Source of the DNA: Bilabrum cf. latius
Taxonomy: Eukaryota; Bigyra: Bicosoecida; Bigyra; Bicosoecida
Direction: 5' to 3'
DNA: 64,000 bases
Assembly: GCA_965178125.1 (NCBI GenBank)
Contig: CBCXTV010000003.1
Location: 62,001-126,000 of the forward strand
The position numbers were made by a program, and so were the translations under genes. The notes beneath the pieces were generated by a model that was not told the DNA's origin, searched no databases, and saw only the letters and a program-made list of their open reading frames with translations. Shown one piece after another: positions 8,855 through 18,207 of this stretch (position 1 is the stretch's first letter; each line of letters starts with the position of its first letter).

Positions 8855-11416
8855 ATGTCGGGCTTCCAGGCGCAATTCGGACACCATCGCCAGGACCTCG
8901 GGAAGATGACATGCCTGCTGATCTGCAGGGAAGAGTCCCGCTTCGAGGAGTGGCGACAAAAAAAAGGGGCGCGAGAACTCCACGAGCACATGGGAGCGGT
9001 CCTTCGGCTCCCCAATCCAGTGTTTCCGCAGACCGACAGGGACCCAGATGGACGCGACATCGTCAAAGACCAGGCCCTCTTGGATATCTTCTCCGGCAAG
9101 ATAACGGACTGGATCAAATACAATCCGGCCACTCTTGGGGCGATCCAATCCCATCGAAACGCATGGCTGTGGGCTGAGAACCACACGCCGACGGAATGGC
9201 TCATGGTTGTCGAGGATGATATCGAACCTCGCGAAGCATGCGTGGATCGGCTACTCGTAGTTCTTCACGCCATCGCGAAAAACCCCAAGGTGACGCAGAT
9301 GGCCATGTTAGCGGGGTCAGAAGCACCGAGAATGGTCAGCCTCCAGCGCGGAAACTCCACCTCCATCCACAACTGCGAGCGCCTCTTGGACGTGCGGACC
9401 TATCCGGCGCACTGGGTAGACAACACATTTGTGGTCCCCTTCCACGTCGGCATGGGCCTAAAGTGGTATCTCATCAGCCCGGAGGGGAGGAAGGCGCTCC
9501 TGAAGATGCGGATCCCGAACCGAAGCTTCGAACGCTGCGTCTGGCGCCGCATCTTCGACACGTTCCAAGGGCCGGTATGGAAGTGGGAAGATTGCCTCCG
9601 CATGACATCTGTGCTGGCAGCCAGCCCGGTCCTCGCATCGACTCCCGAGAGCATGGACACGGAGTGGGGGGGCTCGGGACGACGAAGTGCGGATGCAGGG
9701 CACAGTATGAAACCGTACATAATGATCGACCCGAGTGACGACTGGACTCTTGGCGAGCGATTAAACACATTGTCCGTCGTGATGTCCGTGTGCGCGGCCC
9801 TGAGTTGGGGGGTTGTCCTCGTCTGGGAAAAAACAGAGCGCGTGCCCATCTCCTACGAAGACTTGTGCGGTGTTCACGAGCACGCCGGCGAAACCAACAC
9901 GTTCGTCCACCTCCTCCAGGACAAACGCGGCGGGTCGTATTCGTACTTCCTGAGGTACGGAGACATCCGCATCCACGTGGTGCAGCCGATGATGTGCATC
10001 CCCACCCTCGACAGAATGCTCGACATGGTAGCCATGAAGAGGCCCAAGATGAACACCCTGCCTCCCTTGAAATGGCAGACCGCTCGATGGATCCAAGTCA
10101 AGCAGAAGTGGATCGATAAACTCCACACGGAGATGCCGGGGGCCGAGCTGCCCTCATGGCTGGAGTGGCCACCCTCAACCCACGCGCTTGTCCTCTGCGA
10201 CGACAGGGACTTGGCGGCGCATAGCCTCGAGGGGAGATGCCAAGAGGAGCAGCAGGAGTGGATGAACGGCGGGAAGGACAACAGCATCCAGTACTACATC
10301 CTTGAGGCAAAGCAGGCGCTGCAGAACGAGTTGGAAGACATCCTAAAGGGGGACAGCAGCTCGCGCCTCGTCGTGATCCGCATGACAACCAAACCGCTGG
10401 GACAGGTCTGGGTGGGCATGATGAAGCACCTCACGAAGCAGTTCAGGGAGCGCATCATAACGCCAACGTTCCTCCTCCCGAAAATGATCCCCAAAAGGAG
10501 GCACGACGAGAAGAACCCGAGTGATGATTGGATTACTTGGGGAGCATCCTTGGCGAAAACCGTGGGCCTCCTCACGCTCATACCTCCGATGCAAGTGCAC
10601 TATCCCATCATGAGCTGGACCGTGGCCTGGAACCACTTCATGTTTAAGGGCAGGACTGCCACGGACACCGTGATCCCAGACGTCATCCGAACTCTGTACG
10701 CTCCGCACAAGAGCAACAGGAAGCAGCTCCTCAAGAACGGCCCGCTGTGCCAGACGAGGCGCGCCGTGCTGGACTCGCCCGCACTGCAGGACATTGCGAA
10801 CAACTACTCAAGGGCCAAGGACAAGACCTATAACCTCTTGAGCTATTCCAAATGGTTTGCCGAGGAAGCCATGTGGCACATGATCGAGTACGCCGAAAGC
10901 ACGCAGTGCATCGTCGACCCGTTCGTGAGCCGCCAGTGCCAAAAGGTCTTCGAGCACATCCCCTCGGACGACATCGGCCATGCGGACGCCCGGCTCCGGT
11001 ACAACCTTCAGGATGCCGACGACCGAGGTTACCGCTTCAACGCGGGGCATCTCTACACCGCGGTGCAGGGCATCAAAACGGTGAACATCGCATACAACAA
11101 GTGGCTCACCGAGCAGGCACAGAGTCATTCCGAATGGAGCTGGGGCAAAACGTTCATCAAGCTTGTGATCAACCAGTGGCGGCAGCAGCAGGGCAGTGAG
11201 CCGTATGACGTGGACGAGGAGGAGTACGTGAGCCTTCCGCGGACCTTCCACGGGAATTCGTTGAAGCTCGCGAGGAGCGCAAGCCTCAAGGACACGAGAT
11301 CCTGCTCCAGATCGCCCTCATCCTATTCCAGGTCGCCCTCCACCAACAGGACTGAGGCACAGCCTTCGAAGAGAGCGCGCCTGACCCCGGCACCCGGCGT
11401 AAAGCAAGAGCCCTGA
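8855..11416 (+). CDS. Glycosyltransferase-like protein with basic Ser/Arg tail
   Basis: The ORF is 853 residues from the first ATG; the open frame extends 171 bp further without an ATG, and a second ATG follows at 8906. Residues about 80-215 resemble glycosyltransferase family 25: a GAIQSHRNAW motif at 95-104, an acidic EDD at 120-122 as expected for the metal/nucleotide-sugar site, and GLKWYLIS at 201-208 like the family's AYLIS motif. From residue 285 a second region begins (ERLNTL...VVLVW), weakly like fucosyltransferase-type GT-B domains. The last 50 residues are Ser/Arg rich with a basic SKRARL cluster and a VKQEP end, which suggests nuclear rather than Golgi location. No signal peptide or membrane segment is evident. 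Fragments in all three mosaics begin exactly at IVKDQALL, so the true N-terminus may be an upstream exon. Confidence 0.55.
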   Translation: MSGFQAQFGHHRQDLGKMTCLLICREESRFEEWRQKKGARELHEHMGAVLRLPNPVFPQTDRDPDGRDIVKDQALLDIFSGKITDWIKYNPATLGAIQSHRNAWLWAENHTPTEWLMVVEDDIEPREACVDRLLVVLHAIAKNPKVTQMAMLAGSEAPRMVSLQRGNSTSIHNCERLLDVRTYPAHWVDNTFVVPFHVGMGLKWYLISPEGRKALLKMRIPNRSFERCVWRRIFDTFQGPVWKWEDCLRMTSVLAASPVLASTPESMDTEWGGSGRRSADAGHSMKPYIMIDPSDDWTLGERLNTLSVVMSVCAALSWGVVLVWEKTERVPISYEDLCGVHEHAGETNTFVHLLQDKRGGSYSYFLRYGDIRIHVVQPMMCIPTLDRMLDMVAMKRPKMNTLPPLKWQTARWIQVKQKWIDKLHTEMPGAELPSWLEWPPSTHALVLCDDRDLAAHSLEGRCQEEQQEWMNGGKDNSIQYYILEAKQALQNELEDILKGDSSSRLVVIRMTTKPLGQVWVGMMKHLTKQFRERIITPTFLLPKMIPKRRHDEKNPSDDWITWGASLAKTVGLLTLIPPMQVHYPIMSWTVAWNHFMFKGRTATDTVIPDVIRTLYAPHKSNRKQLLKNGPLCQTRRAVLDSPALQDIANNYSRAKDKTYNLLSYSKWFAEEAMWHMIEYAESTQCIVDPFVSRQCQKVFEHIPSDDIGHADARLRYNLQDADDRGYRFNAGHLYTAVQGIKTVNIAYNKWLTEQAQSHSEWSWGKTFIKLVINQWRQQQGSEPYDVDEEEYVSLPRTFHGNSLKLARSASLKDTRSCSRSPSSYSRSPSTNRTEAQPSKRARLTPAPGVKQEP

Positions 11417-12290
11417 CGACGAAATGCCGCGGAACAGCGCGTTGCGAGGAGACAAAGCTCCGCAGGCAACAGCAGAAGGCCGCCGAGCGCCGGAGTTGGA
11501 GGGTCACATAGTTCCATCGGTCCCATTCTCTCCGGAAGTCGCATAGCACGTGGAGATCCGCATGCTCTCGGTGCATGAACGCTGGCAGCACGCAGTGCCA
11601 AAGTCGCAAAGCTCTTCAGAGTCACAAGTCCAGAAGTTCTTCTGCCAATGTGTGTCCTCTTCCCGCTCATGTGTGCATCCTCGGAGGAAGTCTGGAGATG
11701 ACAGGACCCAGCACGCACCACATCAGAAGTCCTTTTTTAAAGCGGCATCGTCAGAAAAAAATCTGGAACGCCCTTCCGCAAAAAAGAGTGCTGCCCACAG
11801 AAAAAAGGGAAACACCTGAGGCCCCAGAAGCCAAAGGGAGGACCGCGAAGGACGCAGTTTCGAGGTCACACTTTCCGGGACCAGTTTTGAGCCCAAAAAG
11901 GGGTACACAAGAGGAAAACACGATGCGGGAGGCTTGAAATTGTCACCGAAAACGGGCCCAAAATTGGGACCCCTTTTTCGCAAATTTCGCAGCATCCAGA
12001 CGACCCAGAAAGGCTTTCCCAGGCGCCGCCTCGAAGCTCACCTTCTCGCATGCAACCATGACGCACCCCCACCTCCTCATGCAGACGCGTCTGAGAGACC
12101 CCGCAGTGGAACTTCTCCCATTCTGCGCAGGAAGCACTTCAGTCTACAAGGACCCGCGCACTTCTTACCGCACCACCTCCATGTGAAAGCACTTCTCGCT
12201 GAGTTTTTTTTGGGCCCAGGAATACAGCAACTGCCAGAAGCTTCGCACAGAAAAGCAGCCCGCTCAGGAAGCAAACTCACTGCACACCCC
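11417..12290. other. Intergenic, no gene seen
   Basis: Open frames here, including the upstream extension of the next ORF from 11934, show no recognisable features. The stretch is A-rich in places (11750-11820), unlike its surroundings. Confidence 0.5.
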
Positions 12291-12761
12291 ATGGCGAGCG
12301 ACGCAGAACCGGAGGACGCAATGCGGCTCGACTCCCCTAAAGATGCGGATGCAGCGGCGCCACCCGAAGCGACGGAGGCAGGATCACAGAAACCAGATCA
12401 TGCGCAGCAGTTCTTCGAGGAGCCCTGCCCGAAAGACGGACACATGGAAGCGCTAGAGAAGACCGCCAAGACGGACGAACCTGGCGACACACCCTTGTTC
12501 GTCGACAAGTGGACGGCAGCGATCACACGCCTTACCGAGGAGCGCAAGGCTCTCAAGCTCGAGCAGCGGGCTAAAACGAAGGCCATCCGCAAAACCATCC
12601 GGCAGAAAAGGCGCACCATGAAGAACGCCAAAAAACTCACAGACGACGAGCTCGCCCAAATCGTGCTAGACAGGAAGATCTTGCAGTTGGTGCAAAAAGA
12701 AGAGATCGCAGCACGCAGCTCCGCCAACTCCTCAACGAGCCAGGCGAAGTCGACCTTGTGA
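12291..12761 (+). CDS. Small charged helical protein, function unknown
   Basis: 156 residues from ATG 12291. The frame is open from 11934, but this start follows a natural change in composition. Residues 1-60 are acidic and Ala/Pro rich. Residues about 75-145 are strongly charged and predicted helical, with a Lys/Arg block (RAKTKAIRKTIRQKRRTMK) followed by LTDDELAQIVLDRKILQLV, which suggests a coiled coil or nucleic-acid-binding helix. I recall similar basic-helix blocks from dinoflagellate hypothetical proteins, but that is memory. A degraded copy of its 3' end lies at 26260-26400, so the gene has been copied within the unit. Confidence 0.5.
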   Translation: MASDAEPEDAMRLDSPKDADAAAPPEATEAGSQKPDHAQQFFEEPCPKDGHMEALEKTAKTDEPGDTPLFVDKWTAAITRLTEERKALKLEQRAKTKAIRKTIRQKRRTMKNAKKLTDDELAQIVLDRKILQLVQKEEIAARSSANSSTSQAKSTL

Positions 12762-13183
12762 GAAGCGCTTCCCGTGTTCAGAGAACCGAGGATTACAGAT
12801 AGACCCCGCGTCACAGAAGCCATCGCAAGAGGGCAGAGCGTCAAGTACAGCGCAGTCTTGACGGACACAGATAGCCCGAGCAGCACAAAGCAGCGGATGC
12901 GGCTGCCCAGCGGAGTCGCGCACTCGGACAGCATACACGGGACGTGCTGGCAGAAATCACTCAGTCCGCGAGCACCGTCGTCAAGAGCACGGGAGGGGCA
13001 GACTCGACATGCACAACTTTGAAAAACGGGAGGGGCACGAAAGGAAGACAAATTTGGCATTAATCCTTGATTACCCCCGCCCCCCCGTAGAATCAGAGCG
13101 AGCAGATATGCTCGGAAGGTCCGGGGGGCAGTCGCAGAAAAGTGCACGCGAAAATAAGAGGAAAGGAGACCCCCCAAACCCAC
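12762..13183. other. Intergenic, no gene seen
   Basis: The 3' flank of the helical-protein gene. Bases 12775-12845 have a diverged copy at about 26335-26400. From 13121 it enters the hairpin repeat also present at 24612. Confidence 0.45.
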
Positions 13184-13247
13184 GTAGTGCGATCCTGGGG
13201 GGTACCCTCTAAGGTACTAAGAATCCTTCCCCCGAAAATCGCACTAC
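13184..13247. repeat. Conserved 64-nt hairpin upstream of the Rep gene
   Basis: Outer stem gtagtgcgat (13184-13193) pairs perfectly with atcgcactac (13238-13247). An inner G run pairs with a C run (13197-13202 with 13228-13233), and ggtacc/ggtac elements lie inside. The surrounding 130 bp (13121-13252) recur at 24612-24750 in the same orientation. The hairpin ends overlap the gcactac repeats that continue toward the Rep gene. This arrangement resembles a rolling-circle origin, although the CRESS nonanucleotide is not present. Confidence 0.7.
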
Positions 13248-13426
13248 CTCGGTCCCTGGCGTCGGGGAAAGCGGAAAAAAGGGGAGCACTACCGTGAACA
13301 AATCCTGCATTTTACAGGAAAATCGGAGCACTACGTGTCAAAAACGGGGTTTTTGAGCTTTTTTTTCCAGAAAAACGGCATTGTTTTATGTAAAAACCGC
13401 GCGAAACGAGCACTACCGAGCACTAC
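13241..13426 (+). promoter_or_regulatory. Iteron-like GCACTAC repeats
   Basis: Direct copies of gcactac start at 13241, 13286, 13328, 13410 and 13420, with an inverted copy at 13184-13190 in the hairpin. Spacings are 45, 42, 82 and 10 bp, so the first four fall on a period of about 42 bp. Repeats of this kind beside an origin hairpin and upstream of a rep gene are typical Rep-binding sites in CRESS DNA replicons. Binding here is inferred. Confidence 0.55.
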
Positions 13427-13549
13427 CTCGCCTCCTCCAGTCGTGTTTTCGCATTTTTTTCGCTGATTGCCGAAAATGTCTCCGAAGGCGCTGCCTCGAG
13501 GGGGGTTCCGATGGCTGATTTTGGGCGTTCGTGTTGTCGATTTCGCGTG

Positions 13550-13649
13550 CATTTCAGGTTGTCGGCGAGAGGCCTTTTTGGCGTATGTCGCAGGTTCGGG
13601 CATTTCAGGTTGTCGGCGAGGCCTTTTTGGCGTATGTCGCAGGTTCGGA
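13550..13649. repeat. 51-bp tandem duplication (unit A only)
   Basis: catttcaggttgtcggcgag repeats at 13550 and 13601. Unit B has one copy (39355-39405), so this is a recent unit-specific event. Confidence 0.75.
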
Positions 13650-13991
13650 TGCCCTCGAACGTCGTGCCTCATGTGGTATTCGCCGGATTCTGATGTTCGA
13701 GAAGGCGGTCGGTCGGTCATCCTCTCTGGCAGGCTCCGAAGTGCGTTTGTGATCGTGCTAATTGCAACGCCATGCTTTCCTTCGTTGGCTTCGAGAATCC
13801 TTCCCTCGGAAGCGGTACTACCTCGCCCAGGGCGGCACGAGCTGCAGACTCAGCTGCCTCGGTGCTCATGTGTGTCCCGTGTCAGCAGTTTCGGTGTTTC
13901 GAACAGCAAGGATTCTGGGCATTGCGTGTCGGAGGCAAGTGTTCTATCTTGAGGCATTGCGCGATTCGTCGAAGGATTATTTGCGCAAATA

Positions 13992-16277
13992 ATGTCGGCT
14001 CCGTTCAAGGGCGAAACGATGAGTTTGTCTGTTGCCGAGTCGCTGAAGTCCCGAGTCGCATCCTGCTCCTGGGATCCCGCGTGGGTTTCCGCGAGCTGCG
14101 TGCCGTGCGATGGCCTCCCCACAAGCCAGGAGTCAGAAGCGTCCACGACGGCGACCTCTGCTTTGTTAGGGGTGTCCGAGGCGTCCTCAACGTGCTCGTG
14201 TGGCCTCGGTGTCTCCAATTCGGTGGCTGCAGCGCGCGCGGCCGCTGTCCCGAGTTTTGGCTTTGACGATGCGGAGAACGACTTCGACGCCAGTCTCGAC
14301 ATGATTGAGGCCTCATGCGAGGTCGCATGCGAGGCAGAATGCGAGGGCGATCCGGGAGCCTGCTTGTTGTCCCACGGCAAGTCGAGCGGTCAGTGGCAGA
14401 TCGGCGTAGTGGGTGAACGAGTCCTTTATGAGGGCCTCAGCGTTGAGGGCGACATTCCTGGCCTCGTTGCTGCCTCCGAAGCGCTCGCCGCGGGTGTCAT
14501 CAATTTGGAACCCCCGTCAGAGGAAGTACTTTTGCCGGTGCAGCTTCTGCGGAGTAGTCCAGGTTCCCGTGGGGTTCCGCCCATCGAGGATTCTGCGCCC
14601 GATGCGAGGGGGCGACCGCAGATGCTCATGCTTCCCGATTTCGTGCCCCCCGTGAAGAGGCGGCGTCTTCGGCAGAAGTGCGACCCTGCTGAGGGCGATG
14701 CAGCACCGAGTCTTGCGGCTCATCCCGGACCTCCGCCCGCGGCTCGTGCCGCGGCCGGAGCGTCTGGGCCGCAGCGCTCGACTGGAAGGCCTTCGACTCG
14801 TCCGAGTGATAGTGTCATCTATCGTCTCCTGCGGGTTTTCCCTGACGATTTCAAGTTGGCGTTTCCGGCGTCGGTGTCACACCAGCGGAAGCGGTGCCTC
14901 ATCAGGGAGGCGCTTCGCAATGTACCCGGTGACCGCATGTGCATCTTGAAAGACTGGGCTGCGGGGGCGGAGGACACTCCTTGCCAGCTTCGTTTCGAGG
15001 AGCTCTTCCCAGAGCTTGCGCGGCAGCGGGACGAAGTTGTGAGGAATCCGGGATCGCATTCAGTGCCCGTGGGCGAGATTGTGCCTGCGTCCGACAAGAA
15101 CACGAGGCGGGGAAGGGCCGTGATGCTTACCTTTCACGGTCGCTGGGGTGTCGAAAAGGAGCCTGTGCGCGACATCATGTCGGCATCCGTGGCAAGGGGC
15201 GTCCTGAGGCGATTGGTTCTCGCGTCTCCGTTCTATGTGGAGCTTTGGGCCACCTTCAAGGCATGGGCGCAGGACATCGCGCGGCGGATGATGTGGCCTC
15301 AGCTGTCCATGAAAATGGAGCTCTCCCTGCACCGCAAGCACGCCGCAAACCTGGTGCACTTCCACGTATGCATGACGGATTCCGAGAAGTCGCATCGTTG
15401 TCGCGTGGCGGAGGATTTCATGTGGGCCGGCAGCAGGCCGAATGTCGTGTACGGCTCCGGGCGGTCAGCGAAAGCGCAGGAACGTGGCGCGTCGGAGTTA
15501 CACTATTATTGTCAAGCTCCCAAAGTCGGTGCGCTGCTTTGCGCCACGAACTACCGAGCCGGACGCGATTTCGTCGTCAATGGTAAGTTCGTGCACGCGT
15601 TGTTCGCACGCTTCAAAATGGATCCGGACGTCGCGAGAAGGGAACTCGTGGCGTATCGGTGTCGGGACGCCGAGAGCTTAGTGCGCGCCATCGACTTCCA
15701 CATACAGAATGCCGCGGAGAGGAGAGAGGTGTGCGCGCAGGCCGCGGTGCACGTAGTGACGAAGCTCCGCCCCTTTAAGGTGGTGCCCGAAGTCGAGAAG
15801 TGGCGCGAGAGCTATCGTCAGGAGTGGTTCGCGCACATGCGCTTCAAGTTCCTTGTCTTGGTGGGGGACTCCCGGTTCGGGAAGACAGTGTACGCGCGGA
15901 ATCTCTTCGGGAGCGAAAGGACTCTTGTTGTGAACTGTCAGGGCAGTGTGGAACCTCCGCTCCGTGGCTTCGATCGAAGTCGGCATGTGGCCATTGTGTT
16001 CGACGAGGCAAATGCCCTGTGGGTCGTCAACAACAAACAGGTCTTTCAGGCTGGCCTTGACCCCTCCCTGCTCGGCCAGAGCAAGACGAACAGCCTCGCA
16101 TACTCTGTGTGGCTCCACGGTATCGCCCTGATCATCTGCACGAATTCGTGGGGCTCTGACGTGACGGAGTCGGTGGACCGCGAGTGGCTTGACAACAACT
16201 GTACGAAAGTGGAGGTGAAAGATCGGCTCTACTTCGACGAGGACTTGTTGTCTCTCACGGATGTGCAGAAGAGCTGA
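13992..16277 (+). CDS. Rep-like replication initiator: HUH endonuclease plus SF3 helicase
   Basis: 761 residues from ATG 13992 just after an in-frame gap. Residues 1-280 are low-complexity with a basic VKRRRLRQK cluster at 221-229, a likely nuclear signal. A motif-I-like VMLTFHGRW lies near 377-385. The HUH motif is H456-F457-H458 within LVHFHVCM. The candidate catalytic tyrosine is Y505 or Y506 with K511 (YYCQAPK), spaced Y-x4-K or Y-x5-K rather than the usual YxxK. The helicase has Walker A GDSRFGKT at 625-632, Walker B FDE at 670-672 and motif C ending in N718 (ICTN). Families with both domains nick and unwind DNA to start rolling-circle replication. The N-terminal extension makes it far longer than typical viral Reps of about 300-350 residues. 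A plus-strand hairpin and iterons lie 570 bp upstream. Confidence 0.75.
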   Translation: MSAPFKGETMSLSVAESLKSRVASCSWDPAWVSASCVPCDGLPTSQESEASTTATSALLGVSEASSTCSCGLGVSNSVAAARAAAVPSFGFDDAENDFDASLDMIEASCEVACEAECEGDPGACLLSHGKSSGQWQIGVVGERVLYEGLSVEGDIPGLVAASEALAAGVINLEPPSEEVLLPVQLLRSSPGSRGVPPIEDSAPDARGRPQMLMLPDFVPPVKRRRLRQKCDPAEGDAAPSLAAHPGPPPAARAAAGASGPQRSTGRPSTRPSDSVIYRLLRVFPDDFKLAFPASVSHQRKRCLIREALRNVPGDRMCILKDWAAGAEDTPCQLRFEELFPELARQRDEVVRNPGSHSVPVGEIVPASDKNTRRGRAVMLTFHGRWGVEKEPVRDIMSASVARGVLRRLVLASPFYVELWATFKAWAQDIARRMMWPQLSMKMELSLHRKHAANLVHFHVCMTDSEKSHRCRVAEDFMWAGSRPNVVYGSGRSAKAQERGASELHYYCQAPKVGALLCATNYRAGRDFVVNGKFVHALFARFKMDPDVARRELVAYRCRDAESLVRAIDFHIQNAAERREVCAQAAVHVVTKLRPFKVVPEVEKWRESYRQEWFAHMRFKFLVLVGDSRFGKTVYARNLFGSERTLVVNCQGSVEPPLRGFDRSRHVAIVFDEANALWVVNNKQVFQAGLDPSLLGQSKTNSLAYSVWLHGIALIICTNSWGSDVTESVDREWLDNNCTKVEVKDRLYFDEDLLSLTDVQKS

Positions 16278-16679
16278 CGCCGGCCGCTGAGGTTTTCAGT
16301 CCGGTTCACACGAGCGCCGGAGCCGCAGCGGCAGCCGCTTCGGTGCTCCTGAAGGTCTAATGTCCTCAATGCGTTTCGTGTGCAAAAAGGATGTGGTCTC
16401 TACATGGGGCATTCCGCAAGTTTCATGTGGTCCGTCGCGTTCGTCCGGGGGAGTGCTTGCCTAGTATTGGGAGCTTGCCTGACACACACACACGTGGCAC
16501 CCAGCCTGATGGGTTGCAAGTGTGTGTGTGTCTCCGCAGTGCCGCGGTTGGGACCCGGCGGGTCGTTTGCTTTTACGTCGCCGCGTCGCGCGCCGACGAG
16601 ACATTTCTTGGTCTCAGAAGCCTCTGCTTCGGTAGTCGCGCCGTGTACGCTCGCGGGCCGAAGGTGGGTGCGTTGCTTG
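16278..16679. other. Intergenic leader with CA/TG hairpin
   Basis: The frame upstream of 16680 is open in unit A from 16380 but is broken by indels in unit B, so it is probably untranslated. It contains the hairpin at 16481-16532. Confidence 0.5.
16481..16532. repeat. CA/TG-repeat hairpin
   Basis: gacacacacacac (16481-16493) pairs perfectly with gtgtgtgtgtgtc (16520-16532) around a 26-nt loop. It is conserved in unit B and lies about 150 bp upstream of the zinc-protein start, so it could structure the mRNA leader. Confidence 0.6.
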
Positions 16680-17372
16680 ATGGCCTACGTCGGTATCGCC
16701 GATGCACCGTATGTGGCCGTGGTTGCCGCGTCGACCTCCGAGCACGCCCCGGAGGGCGAGGTGGAGATGATGCTTGCGCCTCTTGCCGGAGATGTCGGTT
16801 TCAAGCGGCCTCGCGTGTTTCCTCCCGGTTCGCGACTTCTTCCTAAGTCGCCGGCCCATCCGGCGGTGCTCATAACAGCGCTCGGCAGTGAGGCACCCCA
16901 GGACACACAGTGCGTCGTTTGGTCGGACTCTAAGGCTTTCGACCTCGCGGAGTTTGTATGCTCTTCCTGCGGCTGCAATCGTGTCATGGCGGACCTGAAT
17001 CATCGTATGCGTGATCGTCTCGTGCGTCGCGTGCAGCGTACGCTTTATGCCGATGATTCTCCGTGCGGCAGGGGTGCGATTTCTTGTCGTGCTTGTCGCG
17101 AGAAGGCGCGGGACGCGGCGCCGAAGACGTCGATCATGAACGCGGCGAACAAGAAGAAGATCTCGGGAACACTTCGCATGCAGTTGGATCTCATTGTAGA
17201 GACCGGGGAGCGGAAGGGGCAGCGTTGTACTGCGGAGAAAATTCTGACATTGGGAACGATGAAGCAGCACAGGGTTTTCGAGAGGGATCTTTACGATGAG
17301 GCATGGCGCGGGCTTGTTCGTCTGTCTGGACGCGAGGCTTGGAGCAATGACGATTCTTGGTCTCCGCGTTGA
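16680..17372 (+). CDS. Small zinc protein with CxxC pairs
   Basis: 230 residues from ATG 16680. This start is chosen because the two unit copies agree in frame from here on, while the upstream frame is disrupted by indels in unit B. C94-x2-C97-x-C99 and C136-x2-C139 are spaced like a zinc knuckle or treble clef; the general CxxC...CxxC layout resembles the Stc1-type fold seen in the two other zinc proteins of the unit. The C-terminal third is basic and helical (GTLRMQLDLIVETGERKGQ). It follows the Rep gene by 400 bp on the same strand. Nucleic-acid or protein binding is inferred; no enzyme motif is seen. Confidence 0.5.
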   Translation: MAYVGIADAPYVAVVAASTSEHAPEGEVEMMLAPLAGDVGFKRPRVFPPGSRLLPKSPAHPAVLITALGSEAPQDTQCVVWSDSKAFDLAEFVCSSCGCNRVMADLNHRMRDRLVRRVQRTLYADDSPCGRGAISCRACREKARDAAPKTSIMNAANKKKISGTLRMQLDLIVETGERKGQRCTAEKILTLGTMKQHRVFERDLYDEAWRGLVRLSGREAWSNDDSWSPR

Positions 17373-17569
17373 GCTTGCGTGACGGTTTTCCCTCTCAACT
17401 TGGCCTCTTGCGTGGCGCTGCTTCCGCGTGTGGCCTGAGCGTGCGACCTGAGCGTTCGGCTTGCTGTCGCGTGTGACCTGAGCGAACGGGCGGTCGACAG
17501 TATCCCGCGTATGTTGCTCCTGGGGTTCAAGAAAACTTGTACTTTTTGGGCTGTACGGTGGTCAGTGGT

Positions 17570-17710
17570 GCACGGTTCGTTCGCAGCCTCCGCGTTGTTG
17601 GAAAGCTATGGTGGAGCATGGTTCTTTTCGCAGCCTCCGCGTTGTGATCAAGCTACGGTGGAGCATGGTTCGTGAGCATGGTTCTTTTCGCAGCCTCCGC
17701 GTTGTTGACA
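17570..17710. repeat. Three-unit tandem repeat (tcgcagcctccgcgttgt)
   Basis: The core tcgcagcctccgcgttgt occurs near 17581, 17628 and 17688, each preceded by a gcacggtt or gcatggtt motif. It is conserved in unit B near 43325-43465. Confidence 0.65.
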
Positions 17711-18023
17711 CGTGAAAGCTACGCGAACGTGACCACACAATAGGCCATACCCCAGGTGAAATCCGGACTCGGACATCCAGACGAAGCGGCATCATACACA
17801 CTGTTGAACACACAAATGACACTGAGCTCCACCGTAACGTAACTTTCCATCACCACCTGGTTTATTTTCTCCGCGATGGCAGCTTGGCGGTGACGCTGTG
17901 TCTTCGGGCATGAAGGGGCAAATCTTTGGTTTTTTGGGCCCTGTTTCGGTCACCGAAAAGTCGTGTGATTTCTGGCGCGCAGGAGGAGTGACGCAAGGTA
18001 TTTCTGAACCGTTTTCCGGACGC

Positions 18024-18066
18024 TTTCCGGGCCTCCCATGTGACCGCTTTTTGCGTACCGAAACAC
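18024..18066 (+). repeat. 43-bp junction repeat, copy A3
   Basis: Here the repeat stands upstream of the intact four-CxxC gene, in the same context as the fragment at 4412. This may be its original location, with mosaic copies derived from it. Confidence 0.75.
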
Positions 18067-18207
18067 GTTCCGCGCGTGAGGAGCAGATGCGGATCTCCGC
18101 GGGGTCCTAGTTGTGTCCTTTTTCGGGGGACGAAATCGGGCGCACTTGTCGTGCCGATTCGTGGTCGTCTCTGAGACCGGCTGCGAGTCGGGAAAGGTGC
18201 CCGGGAG

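Larger units (their letters stand above)
17373..18207. other. Intergenic with short repeats
   Basis: Contains gacctgagcg repeats (about 17430-17490), the three-unit repeat at 17570-17710, and a 55-bp segment at 17799-17855 that recurs at 25632-25685. No gene is seen. Confidence 0.5.

Noticed and set aside
13184-13247. Intrinsic transcription terminator
   Set aside because: The stem is interrupted, no T run follows, and the same element is linked to gcactac repeats upstream of rep, which fits an origin better.
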